Source: Citrobacter gillenii | GTDB lineage: Bacteria > Pseudomonadota > Gammaproteobacteria > Enterobacterales > Enterobacteriaceae | Reading direction: 5' to 3' | NCBI RefSeq assembly: GCF_013337685.1 | Contig: NZ_SUQN01000003.1 | Coordinates: 310,001 to 374,000, forward strand | Length of the DNA: 64,000 nucleotides | Shown here: one piece after another, positions 8,254 to 17,843 of the stretch | Position numbering within the stretch: position 1 is the stretch's first letter | How the letters are laid out: each line of letters starts with the position of its first letter | Made by a program: the position numbers and the translations under genes | The notes under the pieces: model-generated | Told to the model about the DNA's origin: nothing | The model's input: the letters and a program-made list of their open reading frames with translations, nothing else | Database searches by the model: none

Positions 8254-8489
8254 TATTTTTTTCCTGAAATCAGACGAACGACTTTGGCAAAGACATAAAT
8301 CCCCACGAAAATGCCTACCGGAACACCGACGAACGGCGTCAGCGCAACACTGGCAGCACCGGCTGCGCCACCGCCTGTCAGCAGTGCGGCAACGGTGCCA
8401 AGTGTCAGGGCCGTGAGGCTGTCAGACACCCCGGTTTTGTTCAGAATGATGACGATGACAACAATGGCGATAATGGCAATAACGGGCAT
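8253..8489 (-). CDS. YpjK-like small membrane protein
   Basis: From ATG at 8489 (AGGGAGGA just upstream) the product has 78 residues and is almost wholly hydrophobic: an N-terminal segment (MPVIAIIAIVVIVIIL), a glycine/alanine-rich middle (TGGGAAGAAS) and a third segment (GIFVGIYVFAKVV), ending in a basic tail. A longer open frame reading to 8801 overlaps yfjR and lacks a ribosome site. Position between yfjR and yfjS matches ypjK of CP4-57. It is likely an inner-membrane protein; its role is unknown. Confidence 0.75.
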   Translation of the reverse strand: MPVIAIIAIVVIVIILNKTGVSDSLTALTLGTVAALLTGGGAAGAASVALTPFVGVPVGIFVGIYVFAKVVRLISGKK

Positions 8490-8529
8490 AGGGTTCCTCC
8501 CTGTTGCCGGGTTGATAACAAAGCCTGTG

Positions 8530-9231
8530 CTATTCCGGTGGGTTGTCAGCCGGAACAAACGCAAGCAGTGACTGCTGGATAAAACGAAAATGGGGCAAGG
8601 CCTGAATGAACACCGGTTCTTCAGCCAGGCGGCACAGACTGTCATTACGGCGGAACGTCTCCTGCAGGGGCTGAACCAGATGGATTTCATCCAGGGTGAA
8701 TACGGCGATATGTCCGCCGTGCTCACCCACCAGGTACCAGGCCTGCTGGTGGATGAGCAACCGACAGGGAGCCAGTCGCTCACAGCGCTGTCCATCCGCA
8801 ATCAGCATCACCCGCCTGCGCCCGGTAATAGCCTGAATCAACCGCCAGAAAGACAATGAGCCAGACGGTGAAGGGAGCGGACTGGCGGGCGATATCACGC
8901 AAGGAGACTCGTCACACATCAGCAGTGCGTTCACCAGGCGTCGGTCAAGGCCAGGGAAAAGCCCGGCCAGCCCGCTCCGGTGGGCAAAGATAAGCACATC
9001 TGGCACCATCTGCATCTCACTGCCAGCAGTACGTAAGCGGCAGTAGCCGGACTGATATTCCAGGTCCAGATACATCAGCCGCTCACGAAAATCCCGCCGC
9101 AGTGTGCGCACTGACACGCCAAACTCAGCGGCCAGTTTGCGTATGCTCAGCGTTTCCCCCGCCACCAGACGGCTGATTATCAGTGACAGCCTGACAGCCA
9201 GCCGGTCATGGCGGCGTTCTGCCTGTATCAT
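8530..9231 (-). CDS. yfjR: YfjR-like regulator (HTH plus WYL-type domain)
   Basis: From ATG at 9231, with GGAGA upstream, the product has 233 residues. The N-terminus holds a DeoR-like winged helix ([20 protein letters not shown], then [12 protein letters not shown]). The C-terminal half has the WYL-type stretch [21 protein letters not shown] regulators often bind nucleic-acid ligands and control defence or island genes. The match is to YfjR of CP4-57. It lies between yfjQ and the small membrane-protein gene. Confidence 0.8.
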   Translation of the reverse strand: MIQAERRHDRLAVRLSLIISRLVAGETLSIRKLAAEFGVSVRTLRRDFRERLMYLDLEYQSGYCRLRTAGSEMQMVPDVLIFAHRSGLAGLFPGLDRRLVNALLMCDESPCVISPASPLPSPSGSLSFWRLIQAITGRRRVMLIADGQRCERLAPCRLLIHQQAWYLVGEHGGHIAVFTLDEIHLVQPLQETFRRNDSLCRLAEEPVFIQALPHFRFIQQSLLAFVPADNPPE

Positions 9232-9449
9232 GAATGGTTCTCCGTGAAAGTTAACTGACTGAAAATGATGTGAATATTTTAAAGAGGGGTGTGGACAGGG
9301 TATGGACACTGCAGAAACTATTTTTCATTTCTGCAAAAGTCAGATGTGGTGGGGGTTACAGGTCATCTTCGAGGGAGTGAGATCTGTCAGTACGTTGCAA
9401 TGCGGACAGGTGGTGTCCGATATTAACAACATGGCAACAATGGGAATGA

Positions 9450-10271
9450 CTACTGCAGTTGTGTAAGCAACGTTTCCGCCATCACCCACAGTGCCCGGTT
9501 AAGCTTCACATCCCCGTCAATGCCACGTACCGCACGGGTGTGCGTCCGCCCGCCTTTAACATTACGGCCACTGAGTCCGCCCTTAATCAGGTTTTCCTGC
9601 ACGCGCTGATAAGTGGTCCACAGGTCATTGCTCTCATCCTGCCAGCGGCGCGGGGAGAGTATCTGCGATTCGGTCACGGGCTGGTGGTCCTCGCCAAAGC
9701 GGTAGGTGAGCGCAGCCTTTGCCAGTGCCCGCTGCGCGGGAGGCGGCAACAGTAGTGACTGCATGGCATCGCGCTTTTCTTCCACCCGGTCAAAAATCCC
9801 CAGCACCTCATAGGCCCCTTCAATCACCTGACTCACCACGTCCCCTTTGTGTGGCACCCTTACTTCACCAAACGACTCGCCGCAGACAAGGCCGTTCTGA
9901 CACACGGCACGAAATAACCCCGGAAGCATCTGATACGAACTGGTGCCATCGTGAGAGTTGAGCAGGATAATTTCCGGTACCTGTTTACCGGTAATCTGTC
10001 CCTCCCGACGCAGGCGCAGCATATGCTTCGTATGCTCCCGACGACCCGGGTCACGCACCCGGGTCTGACAGGCAAAGAACGGCTGAAAACCTTCCCGCTG
10101 CAGACTGTCCAGCAGAGAGATGGTCGGTATGTACGTGTATCGCTCACTGCGGGATGCGTGTTTATCCTCGCTGAATACGCTGGGCACCACCCGAAACAAC
10201 TCTTCACGGGTTAACGGACGGTCACGACGGATAAGGTTTGCTGCGCCAAAGCGCGAAGCCAGACGGGTCAT
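9450..10271 (-). CDS. yfjQ: YfjQ-like DUF932 protein
   Basis: The 273-residue protein starts at ATG 10271, eight bases after GAGGAG; five further upstream codons are open but the family starts at MTRLASRFGA. It follows the YfjQ/YafZ pattern throughout (YTYIPTISLLDSLQREGFQP, EIILLNSHDGTSSYQMLPGL, RAVRGIDGDVKLNRALW). DUF932 proteins are common in phages and plasmids and their function is unresolved. A terminator separates it from yfjP-like upstream, so it probably has its own promoter. Confidence 0.85.
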   Translation of the reverse strand: MTRLASRFGAANLIRRDRPLTREELFRVVPSVFSEDKHASRSERYTYIPTISLLDSLQREGFQPFFACQTRVRDPGRREHTKHMLRLRREGQITGKQVPEIILLNSHDGTSSYQMLPGLFRAVCQNGLVCGESFGEVRVPHKGDVVSQVIEGAYEVLGIFDRVEEKRDAMQSLLLPPPAQRALAKAALTYRFGEDHQPVTESQILSPRRWQDESNDLWTTYQRVQENLIKGGLSGRNVKGGRTHTRAVRGIDGDVKLNRALWVMAETLLTQLQ

Positions 10272-10307
10272 AGCTAAACTCCTCATTACTGGAAAAATAG
10301 ATACAGG

Positions 10308-10333
10308 AAAACCCTGTCGCTTAAGCGACAGGG
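10308..10333 (-). terminator. Terminator after the yfjP-like gene
   Basis: A perfect palindrome with 10-bp arms (10312-10321 and 10324-10333, CCCTGTCGCT with AGCGACAGGG) is followed on the minus strand by TTTTCC. Confidence 0.7.
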
Positions 10334-10363
10334 CCTGGGGAATAACAGGAAAGGGTTAAATAC

Positions 10364-11227
10364 TCAGAAGAAGAAATCCCAGACGGCGCGGGCCACGGAC
10401 ACCACTGTGGTGCGCACGGCCTGAATGATGGCCCGCACCGGGGCAGGTATCAGGGGAAAGGCGCTGACTGAATCAAGTACTGTACCTATGGTTTCACCAA
10501 AATCATTCCGGGCCTGCTCCTGGACTACCGTTGTGTGAAAGGGGCGCTGCAGATGCACTACTACCGGGCTGCTGGCCTCGCGTGGCAGGCACTTAATCAT
10601 CTGCTCTGCCATCACCCGTACTCCCCACTGCAGACGGACCGATATGACACACACCGGATGCACGGGCTGGAACAGTTCGTGCAGCAGGCAGATTTTACGG
10701 CTGATATTTTGTTTCTGCTCTGTGGACAATTTATCTCCACCGCTGCCAGGCTCGGCCTTGTCCGTCTGACTGATTACGAACAGCACCTTATGCCGGTATG
10801 CTTCACCGATCACCTGCTGGTAAAAATGCTCATCTGTTACCAGTGCCCGGTCATCGGCCTTAATCAGCCACAGCACCAGGTCAAGCCGGGGAAGCTGGTC
10901 TCGATACAGCGCAGCATACTCGTTGTCACGTGCACCACTTTCGCCTACACCGGGCAGGTCCACCAGTGTCATAAACCGTTCGCCAACCTGCAGGCGAAAT
11001 CGCAAAGGTTCACGGGTACAGGCCGCCACATCGCTGACCGGCGATACTTCACCGGCAAACAAAGCATTACAGAGTGACGATTTCCCCGCTCCGGTTTTTC
11101 CCATAATGCCGATCGCTGGTTCATAATGGGTTAACTGATTAATCTGCTGCAATATACGTTCAGACACCCATTGCGGCAGGCCGGAAAGCGAATGGTTTAA
11201 TGACTGTAAACCTCGAGAGGTATTCAT
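10364..11227 (-). CDS. yfjP: YfjP/YeeP-like GTPase
   Basis: The 287-residue protein has a P-loop GKTGAGKSS at about residues 43-51, switch motif DLPGVG and an NKxD-like TDKA, so it is a TRAFAC-class GTPase of the YfjP/YeeP/YkfA family. The C-terminus (about 235-287) has hydrophobic stretches (FPLIPAPVRAIIQAV) that may touch membrane. The family is widespread in CP4-type islands and its role is not established. It is the first gene of the leftward island module. Confidence 0.85.
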   Translation of the reverse strand: MNTSRGLQSLNHSLSGLPQWVSERILQQINQLTHYEPAIGIMGKTGAGKSSLCNALFAGEVSPVSDVAACTREPLRFRLQVGERFMTLVDLPGVGESGARDNEYAALYRDQLPRLDLVLWLIKADDRALVTDEHFYQQVIGEAYRHKVLFVISQTDKAEPGSGGDKLSTEQKQNISRKICLLHELFQPVHPVCVISVRLQWGVRVMAEQMIKCLPREASSPVVVHLQRPFHTTVVQEQARNDFGETIGTVLDSVSAFPLIPAPVRAIIQAVRTTVVSVARAVWDFFF

Positions 11228-11250
11228 GGAAACTCCTGCAATTAATAAAA

Positions 11251-11281
11251 CTAAAACGGCAGAACCGTGAAGTTCTGCCGT
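11251..11281 (-). terminator. Terminator upstream of the yfjP-like gene
   Basis: Ten-base arms (11256-11265 and 11272-11281, ACGGCAGAAC with GTTCTGCCGT) are followed on the minus strand by TTTAGTTTTATT. It probably ends transcription of the gene at 11351-12112. Confidence 0.6.
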
Positions 11282-11350
11282 TATGCTGGTATGTTCATGA
11301 AGATGATATATATCTGAGATTTGTTTAAATTACGTAACGCTCACCAATAA

Positions 11351-12112
11351 TCAATCTAAATACTTCCAGTATTCATAAGGAAAGTTGATAGTGACATTGG
11401 GTGGGTAAAGTTGATGGGACAAAGCTTTATCAATGGGCATAGCAGCTATAAAAATAAAACCATCCCGAAAGGCAGTTACAGGAACCCATGAAATGTAAGC
11501 AGCGTTTAAATGTTTTTTATTTCTGCGCATGTAGTCATCAATCCCAAAATTACAAAAATCAATAGCGCGTACATAACAAATCGATTGAATATCAAACAAA
11601 TATTTATCAATAACAAATAATGGAATTTCCACCTCAATTAAATCAAATTCAAACCTCTCGACAACCTTACTTTTTATGCATAAATAAACATAATTAGATT
11701 TTTCATCCCCTTCTCTCCTGTGAGTTTTTATAATTCCCTCTATCTTTTCAATAAACCCCTCTCTGTAAGAATTCCATTCATCTAACACAGGAAGTGAAAA
11801 ATTAGTTATAGGTTCATGGCGGACGCAGAAAACAAGTTTTCCGGAGAGAGAGTGAAGATATTTAAGTGTGGAATTATCTTTATGCTGCTGTGTTTCGAAG
11901 TGACGAACCTCATGATAAAACATGCTAAAAAGTCTGTTTTCAACCTCCTGAGTAATTCTATTTTGATATGTCACAAAATCAAGAATAGGTGCAGTGGAAC
12001 GCAATAACTCACATATTACTTTAGAACGTGATGTGCCATTGGATTCGGCATACCTGTCGATTGAATCAATCGTTAAATTATCATCGGTATTAAATGTTAT
12101 TCTCTTTATCAT
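11351..12112 (-). CDS. Unknown protein with ribbon-helix-helix-like N-terminus
   Basis: I do not recognise this 253-residue protein. Residues 1-45 fit a ribbon-helix-helix DNA-binding fold: a short basic strand (KRITFNTDD), then two helices split by NGTSRSKV. The rest is an acidic/aromatic domain of unknown type ending INFPYEYWKYLD. Its base composition is clearly more AT-rich than the yfj module to its left. It is divergent from the Gp2-like gene at 12400, so it could be a regulator for that region. The start has no good ribosome site, which leaves the exact ATG uncertain. Confidence 0.6.
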   Translation of the reverse strand: MIKRITFNTDDNLTIDSIDRYAESNGTSRSKVICELLRSTAPILDFVTYQNRITQEVENRLFSMFYHEVRHFETQQHKDNSTLKYLHSLSGKLVFCVRHEPITNFSLPVLDEWNSYREGFIEKIEGIIKTHRREGDEKSNYVYLCIKSKVVERFEFDLIEVEIPLFVIDKYLFDIQSICYVRAIDFCNFGIDDYMRRNKKHLNAAYISWVPVTAFRDGFIFIAAMPIDKALSHQLYPPNVTINFPYEYWKYLD

Positions 12113-12399
12113 AATTGTTATGCATTTTATTGATTATGCATAACAACATATCACGAAGGACCGTAAAGCGCCAGATCGCACTGCAATACTTCAGATTTCG
12201 CGCACACATTTCTTCCTGTGTAAGGCCACCATGCGAACCTGCGATAGAATCCTTGAAACCATCAGTTCTTACTGATTTAAGGTTAATTAGTATTATCACC
12301 CGGAGTTAACCATCTTCCTCCTGTAATCAATACTCATCCCTGTATAAAAAATACATCACACATCTATCTATTGAACCCCGTTTAGTTTGAGGATAGATC

Positions 12400-12978
12400 A
12401 TGAAAGAACCCTACAATGCTAACCCTAATTACCCTATGCATCGTTTACTTCTCGAAGATATAAACCACCACCTGGATGAAATGTTTGAGCGTTATTCCCG
12501 CTTACTGGCTTTTCGTATGGATTTTGGCTGGAAACAAGGAAGTGAACGCTCGCAGCGTAATCTCATGGATGAGATGGAGGGCGAGATACAGCACCTGATG
12601 GACGTGGTAATTGGCCGAAAGATGGTTATTGGGTACTACTGGGTAATTGAATACAGACAACGTAAGGGGCTACATGTACATGCCATGATTTATCTTGATG
12701 GGCAGAAGCATCGGAAATGTTATCCGACCTCGCGTGCGATAGGTGAAGAATGGCGCAGCTTAACAGACGATGAAGGTCTCTTTCATCTGTGTTCCAAGAA
12801 AAAGCATTTCGTTGCAAGCTCCGGAACAATAGTGGATCACCGCAATAGGCAAGCAGTTGATGAACTACGTTACGTAATCAGTTATTTAGCCAAATCTGAG
12901 CAAAAGTCACGAGGGGTTATTGCAGGTATGAATGCTATACCTCCCCGCAGCCGTAGAGGCAGGCCCAGGAAGGAATAG
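12400..12978 (+). CDS. Inovirus Gp2-like/YagK-YfjJ C-terminal domain protein with HUH motif
   Basis: The 192-residue protein resembles the YagK/YfjJ C-terminal family, called inovirus-type Gp2 in many annotations. It contains an HVH motif in GLHVHAMIYLDG, preceded by VIEYRQRKG, and a downstream helix with two tyrosines and a lysine (LRYVISYLAKSE). This is the layout of HUH endonucleases, the rolling-circle Rep/relaxase fold. In P4-like islands such genes lie just before alpA, as here. GAGGAT precedes the ATG by about seven bases. The C-terminus is basic (PRSRRGRPRKE). A replication or nicking role is inferred. Confidence 0.75.
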   Translation: MKEPYNANPNYPMHRLLLEDINHHLDEMFERYSRLLAFRMDFGWKQGSERSQRNLMDEMEGEIQHLMDVVIGRKMVIGYYWVIEYRQRKGLHVHAMIYLDGQKHRKCYPTSRAIGEEWRSLTDDEGLFHLCSKKKHFVASSGTIVDHRNRQAVDELRYVISYLAKSEQKSRGVIAGMNAIPPRSRRGRPRKE

Positions 12979-13099
12979 CGACAAGTAAATATTGAGCCGA
13001 AGTTTTTTTACAACAGAAGCCATTGATGTGGAGGAGCTGACGGTAATGATTGGTTTACTAGCAGCTCCGGTTATTCATCTTTAACCGGAACACATCACC

Positions 13100-13306
13100 A
13101 TGTATACAAAACCTGCACTGCTTGAAGATCAATTCATTGATATGAAATTCATTACCCAGCTTACTGGCCTGAGCGATAAATGGTTTTATAAGCTGATACA
13201 GGATGGATTATTTCCTAAACCGATTAAGCTAGGCAGAACGTCCCGCTGGCTAAAGAGTGATCTGGAAGAATGGCTATATTACCGTATTTACGAATCTCGT
13301 AATTAA
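13100..13306 (+). CDS. AlpA-type regulator/excisionase
   Basis: The 68-residue protein is an AlpA-family helix-turn-helix (MerR-like fold): FITQLTGLSDKWFYKLIQDG, then FPKPIKLGRTSRWLKSDLEE. AlpA of CP4-57 activates the integrase gene and so promotes excision. This island has an integrase of the corresponding type at its other end, so the same role is likely. It follows the Gp2-like gene by 121 bases and precedes the DISARM operon by about 300. Confidence 0.9.
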   Translation: MYTKPALLEDQFIDMKFITQLTGLSDKWFYKLIQDGLFPKPIKLGRTSRWLKSDLEEWLYYRIYESRN

Positions 13307-13600
13307 ACCCTATGGCCCGGAGAAAATGCTTTCATCTGTAATCAAGATTAAGCGTCCCCTTCCCTCCTTGTCAAAGCCAAGACTAATCAATACACAAGCG
13401 TTTACGTGACTTACTGTTCGTGAGATCATACCTTCAAAATCTAAATCATGGGCAGCTTCAACAGATTAGCTTGGAAATCGTTATAAGTTAACACCTAAAC
13501 TCAGTGAAAACGCCGGCGAAGTTAAGCCGAAATGAGATAAGTACATGATTTCATTAACAGCTAGTCAGCTGATTTCCTTTAAGAACGAGAAGATTATTAG

Positions 13601-14644
13601 ATGAAGAAAGTATCTTGTGTTGATTTATTTTGTGGTGCAGGCGGGTTGACACATGGTCTTGTGCTTGAGGGAGTACCTGTTGTCGCAGGTATTGATATTG
13701 ATCCTGCCTGCAAGTTTCCCTATGAGACTAATAATCAAGCAAAATTTATTGAAAAAAGTGTAAGCGATTTTACATCTTCAGAATTAAATGAGCTTTACGC
13801 TGATTCAGATGTGAGGATTCTTGCAGGTTGTGCACCTTGCCAACCGTTCTCAAGCTACGCAAGACGCTATGAGCATGGTGGTAAGGATGGGAAATGGGGG
13901 CTATTGTACGAGTTTTCTCGCTTGGCTGAGGAAACGTGCCCAGATCTGATCACCATGGAGAATGTCCCTTCCGTTGCAAAACATGAAGTTTTCAACGACT
14001 TTGTCGATACCTTAAAACGCATTGGCTACCATGTGTGGTATAGCGTGATCGATTGTACGCATTATGGTGTTCCCCAAACGCGCAAACGCATGGTTCTACT
14101 CGCTTCACTACATGGCGAAATTAAGCTAACTGAGTCAACTTGCATTCAACCCATTACAGTACGGGAAGCAATTAGAAATTTACCTGCTATAAAAGCTGGT
14201 GAGTCAGACATTGGGGACAAGTTGCATGTTACTTCAACGTTGTCAGTGAAAAACCTACAACGTATCAAAGCTTCTAAACCCGGTGGGACGTGGCGTGATT
14301 GGCCAGAGCATCTAGTTGCTGACTGCCATCGCACCGATAGAGGCAAAACATACTCAAGTGTCTATGGCCGTATGGAATGGGATAAACCAGCTCCCACAAT
14401 GACCACGCAGTGCTATGGCTTTGGGAACGGCCGCTTTGGCCATCCAGAACAAGACCGGGCAATCTCTTTGAGGGAAGCCGCTATCCTACAAAGTTTTCCT
14501 CAAGACTATGTATTTGTTCCCAAAGAACAAAAAGTAAGTCTTAGAATTCTGGGGCGTATGATAGGTAATGCTGTTCCTGTGAAGCTTGGTCAGGCAATCG
14601 CTCGTAGTATCAATGCACACCTTAGTGATGTGAATTTAGCCTGA
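13601..14644 (+). CDS. drmMII: C5-cytosine DNA methyltransferase (DISARM DrmMII type)
   Basis: The 347-residue enzyme has all main C5-methyltransferase motifs in order: motif I DLFCGAGGLTHG, motif IV with catalytic C80 in GCAPCQPF, motif VI ENVPS, motif VIII QTRKRM, and motif X GNAVPV near the end. It would methylate a cytosine in a specific target and mark host DNA as self. It is 58 bases upstream of drmD and points the same way, so it is probably the first gene of the DISARM operon. In the published scheme this methylase belongs to class 2 DISARM, whereas the genes after it are class 1. The recognition sequence cannot be read from the protein. Confidence 0.85.
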   Translation: MKKVSCVDLFCGAGGLTHGLVLEGVPVVAGIDIDPACKFPYETNNQAKFIEKSVSDFTSSELNELYADSDVRILAGCAPCQPFSSYARRYEHGGKDGKWGLLYEFSRLAEETCPDLITMENVPSVAKHEVFNDFVDTLKRIGYHVWYSVIDCTHYGVPQTRKRMVLLASLHGEIKLTESTCIQPITVREAIRNLPAIKAGESDIGDKLHVTSTLSVKNLQRIKASKPGGTWRDWPEHLVADCHRTDRGKTYSSVYGRMEWDKPAPTMTTQCYGFGNGRFGHPEQDRAISLREAAILQSFPQDYVFVPKEQKVSLRILGRMIGNAVPVKLGQAIARSINAHLSDVNLA

Positions 14645-14702
14645 ACGAAGTGAGAACGTTTAACCAGCTACTGGGCATAGTGAACCGGAATCTGAATAAT
14701 GT

Positions 14703-17700
14703 ATGGATATTTCGAATAAAATAAACCAGGTCCAAAGAAGTACTCCTGAGCCAGGACAGCTCGTTGAAGTTCGCCGACGCCAATGGATCGTTGTAGAAGT
14801 CGCATCCTCTCAATTACCAACTGCTTCATCTCAGCAGCATGCAGTGACTCTTTCTTCTATTGATGAAGATGGTTTAGGGGAATTACTTGAGGTCATCTGG
14901 GAAATTGAACCAGGGGCTCAAGTAATTGAACGCGCTGGTTTGCCATCAATTACTGGCCTTGATGACTCTGACACCCTGGAAGCCTTTCTTGATGCTGTGC
15001 GCTGGGGGGCAGTGACCAAAGCAGACCACCGTAATTTCTTACAAGCACCATTTCGTAGTGGAGTCAGCATTGAGGACTTCCAACTGGATCCTTTGGTTCG
15101 TGCAATTGACATGGCTCGTGTCAATTTACTCATCGCCGATGACGTAGGCCTTGGTAAAACCATTGAGGCTGGGTTAATCATTCAAGAGATGTTACTTCGA
15201 CATCGTGCTCGTACGGTTTTGATTGTCTGTCCTGCATCGTTGCAGGAGAAGTGGCGTATGGAAATGCTGGAAAAATTCGGTCTAGAATTTCATATCGTCG
15301 ATACCAGTTATATCAAGAGATTAAGGCGTGAACGAGGAATTCATGCCAACCCGTGGACATCGCATCCACGGTTAATCACTTCGATGGACTGGGCCAAGAG
15401 CGGCGAAGGCCTACGCGCCATGCGTGATGTTCTCCCCCTAAAGACCAGCTATCCACGCAAATTTGACATGCTGGTCATTGACGAAGCACACAACATCGCA
15501 CCAGTAGGTGGAGCAAGCTACGCCATGGAAAGTCAGAGGACTCGATTCATCCGCTCGATCAGCCCTCACTTCCAGCATCGTTTGTTTCTAACCGCTACAC
15601 CACATAATGGCTATACCGAATCTTTCACTTCTTTGTTAGAACTGCTGGACGATCAACGCTTTGCCAGGAACGTACTTCCAGACGAGAAACAGCTGAATCA
15701 GGTGATGATACGTAGACTCAAAAGTGATTTGGTCGATTCAGAGGGTAAGCTGCTCTACGCTCAACGCAAACTCGAAGCCTTATCCGTCGCATACTCAGCA
15801 CAAGAGCGCTCTATCCACGATAAACTAAATGAATACTGCAAAAGCAGAGAACAAGATGCAGAGAAATCTAATAAAATCTTTGGGACTGCCTTTGTCAATC
15901 AGCTGCTGAAGAAACGACTATTTTCCTCACCTGCAGCCTTCGCATCCACGCTTGAAAAACACATAGCAACTTTAACACATGGCAAGCAAACCAGTGACAA
16001 GAACGCTATGGCAGAGCGTATTCTGCGCAAAGCAATTCTTCGGGCTGAAGAGGATTACGCCAACGATCAAGAGGTAGAAAATGCCCAAGCAGAGGCCGTT
16101 GAAGAAGCCTCTCGTCACACCCTACCGCTCACGCCCGACCAGAAAGAATTATTGAATGATCTGCGCCAATGGGCACAAATAGCCAAGTACCAAGTAGATG
16201 CTAAAGCTAAGGGTGTTCTTGATTGGATTGACACAAATTTAAAAACACATGGTCATTGGAATGAACACCGGGTGATTCTGTTCTCCGAATATCGAACCAC
16301 TCATCAATGGATGCACGAGATTCTTGCCAGCCATGGACTTGGTGGCGAGCGCTTGGCTATTCTTCATGGAAGCATGGCGCAGGATGAACGCGAGAAAGTC
16401 AAAGCAGCATTCCAGACATCACCTAAAACATCTGCCGTTCGCATCCTACTTGCTACTGATGCTGCTTCAGAAGGTATCGATCTGCAGAATTACTGTAATT
16501 ACCTGATACATCTAGAGATTCCTTACAATCCCAATGTAATGGAACAACGCAATGGACGTATCGATCGCCACGGACAGCGCCAGAAAGAAGTCGTGATCTG
16601 GCATCCCGTGGATGGAAGTGAAAACGGTGATCTTCGTATCGGTGGTCACGGTGACGACATCCTTCGAGCTCTACGGAAACTCGAATCAATGCGAGCAGAC
16701 ATGGGCAGTGTCAATCCAGTCATCGCACCACAAATGTCAGGTTTGATTGAAGGCTCTATCAAAGAAATTGATACTCGTCTAGCAGAATCCAGAATCGCAA
16801 AAACCAGACGCTTCATTACTGCTGAGCGCGAACTTAAAGAACGAATTGCTAAGCTACATGATCGACTCTTGTCTGCTAAGCATGATTTTCATCTTACTCC
16901 TGAACATATCCACATGGCCGTTAATACCGGTCTCACACTTGCAGGCCGTCCAAATCTAGAGCCTTTTGAGCTACCGGATTTGCCTGCTGGCTCTATATTC
17001 AAGATGCCTGCACTGTCAGGTACATGGGCACGCTGTCTTGAAGGATTGCGACACCCCTACACCCAGCAGATTCGCCCCATAACATTTGATCACTCAGTGG
17101 CTAAAGGTCGCGATGATGTCGTATTGGTCCACTTGAATCACCGTTTGGTGCAGATGTGCCTGCGTTTACTACGAGCCGAGGTGTGGGCACATGATGATGT
17201 AAAGAACTTGCATCGAGTTACAGTACGCTCAGTACCAGACACATTACTTAATAGTCCTGCTGTGGCCGTCGTCTCACGATTGGTCATCACTGGGGGTAAT
17301 CACCATCGACTTCATGAAGAGTTGACAGTAGCGGGGGGCTATCTTGGTGACAAAGCCTTTCGACGTGAAGAAGGCGTCAACAAAATTCAACAATGGTTCG
17401 AACAAGCTAAATCATTGACCACTGAATTTGCGCTATTTGATGCCTTCCGCGTTCGTTTTAATCGTGCACAAAACAGCATTCTTCAGTCTGTTGAGGCAAG
17501 ATCAAAAGACCGTCTGCAAAACCTAACTAATACCCTTCAGACCCGTAAAGATCGTGAATTGGCTGATATCAGTAATGTTCTCAACGAACTTGAAAGAACT
17601 ATTACTGCTGAGTTGGCGAAAGATCAACAACCTATGCAGTTTTCACTGTTCTCAGAAGATGAACGAATACAACTCAGACGTGATAATGCTGCCTTGGAAG

Positions 17701-17843
17701 CTCGTCTTGCACGCATACCGACAGAGCGCGAACAGGAAATACAAGCAATTGAAACTCGCTACACCAAAATTGATGACCGCACTTTCCCAGTTGCAGTCAT
17801 TTTTCTCGTTCCTGAATCTACTATTCAGAGGGGTGTAGCATGA
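14703..17843 (+). CDS. drmD: DISARM SNF2-like helicase DrmD
   Basis: The 1046-residue protein is a SNF2-type superfamily 2 ATPase: Walker A DDVGLGKT with GLGKT at residues 149-153, Walker B DEAH at 260-263, motif III TATPHNG, and the C-terminal helicase lobe with QRNGRIDRHGQRQ near residue 615. A long charged region follows (about 650-1046), helical and probably coiled coil near the end. DrmD defines class 1 DISARM, a multi-gene anti-phage restriction system. Its ribosome site is weak. The stop overlaps drmMI by four bases (ATGA), so the two are coupled. Confidence 0.85.
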   Translation: MDISNKINQVQRSTPEPGQLVEVRRRQWIVVEVASSQLPTASSQQHAVTLSSIDEDGLGELLEVIWEIEPGAQVIERAGLPSITGLDDSDTLEAFLDAVRWGAVTKADHRNFLQAPFRSGVSIEDFQLDPLVRAIDMARVNLLIADDVGLGKTIEAGLIIQEMLLRHRARTVLIVCPASLQEKWRMEMLEKFGLEFHIVDTSYIKRLRRERGIHANPWTSHPRLITSMDWAKSGEGLRAMRDVLPLKTSYPRKFDMLVIDEAHNIAPVGGASYAMESQRTRFIRSISPHFQHRLFLTATPHNGYTESFTSLLELLDDQRFARNVLPDEKQLNQVMIRRLKSDLVDSEGKLLYAQRKLEALSVAYSAQERSIHDKLNEYCKSREQDAEKSNKIFGTAFVNQLLKKRLFSSPAAFASTLEKHIATLTHGKQTSDKNAMAERILRKAILRAEEDYANDQEVENAQAEAVEEASRHTLPLTPDQKELLNDLRQWAQIAKYQVDAKAKGVLDWIDTNLKTHGHWNEHRVILFSEYRTTHQWMHEILASHGLGGERLAILHGSMAQDEREKVKAAFQTSPKTSAVRILLATDAASEGIDLQNYCNYLIHLEIPYNPNVMEQRNGRIDRHGQRQKEVVIWHPVDGSENGDLRIGGHGDDILRALRKLESMRADMGSVNPVIAPQMSGLIEGSIKEIDTRLAESRIAKTRRFITAERELKERIAKLHDRLLSAKHDFHLTPEHIHMAVNTGLTLAGRPNLEPFELPDLPAGSIFKMPALSGTWARCLEGLRHPYTQQIRPITFDHSVAKGRDDVVLVHLNHRLVQMCLRLLRAEVWAHDDVKNLHRVTVRSVPDTLLNSPAVAVVSRLVITGGNHHRLHEELTVAGGYLGDKAFRREEGVNKIQQWFEQAKSLTTEFALFDAFRVRFNRAQNSILQSVEARSKDRLQNLTNTLQTRKDRELADISNVLNELERTITAELAKDQQPMQFSLFSEDERIQLRRDNAALEARLARIPTEREQEIQAIETRYTKIDDRTFPVAVIFLVPESTIQRGVA

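Noticed and set aside
8490-8801. Upstream extension of the ypjK-like frame
   Set aside because: It overlaps yfjR in another frame, is unlike the hydrophobic core, and a good ribosome site stands before the ATG at 8489.
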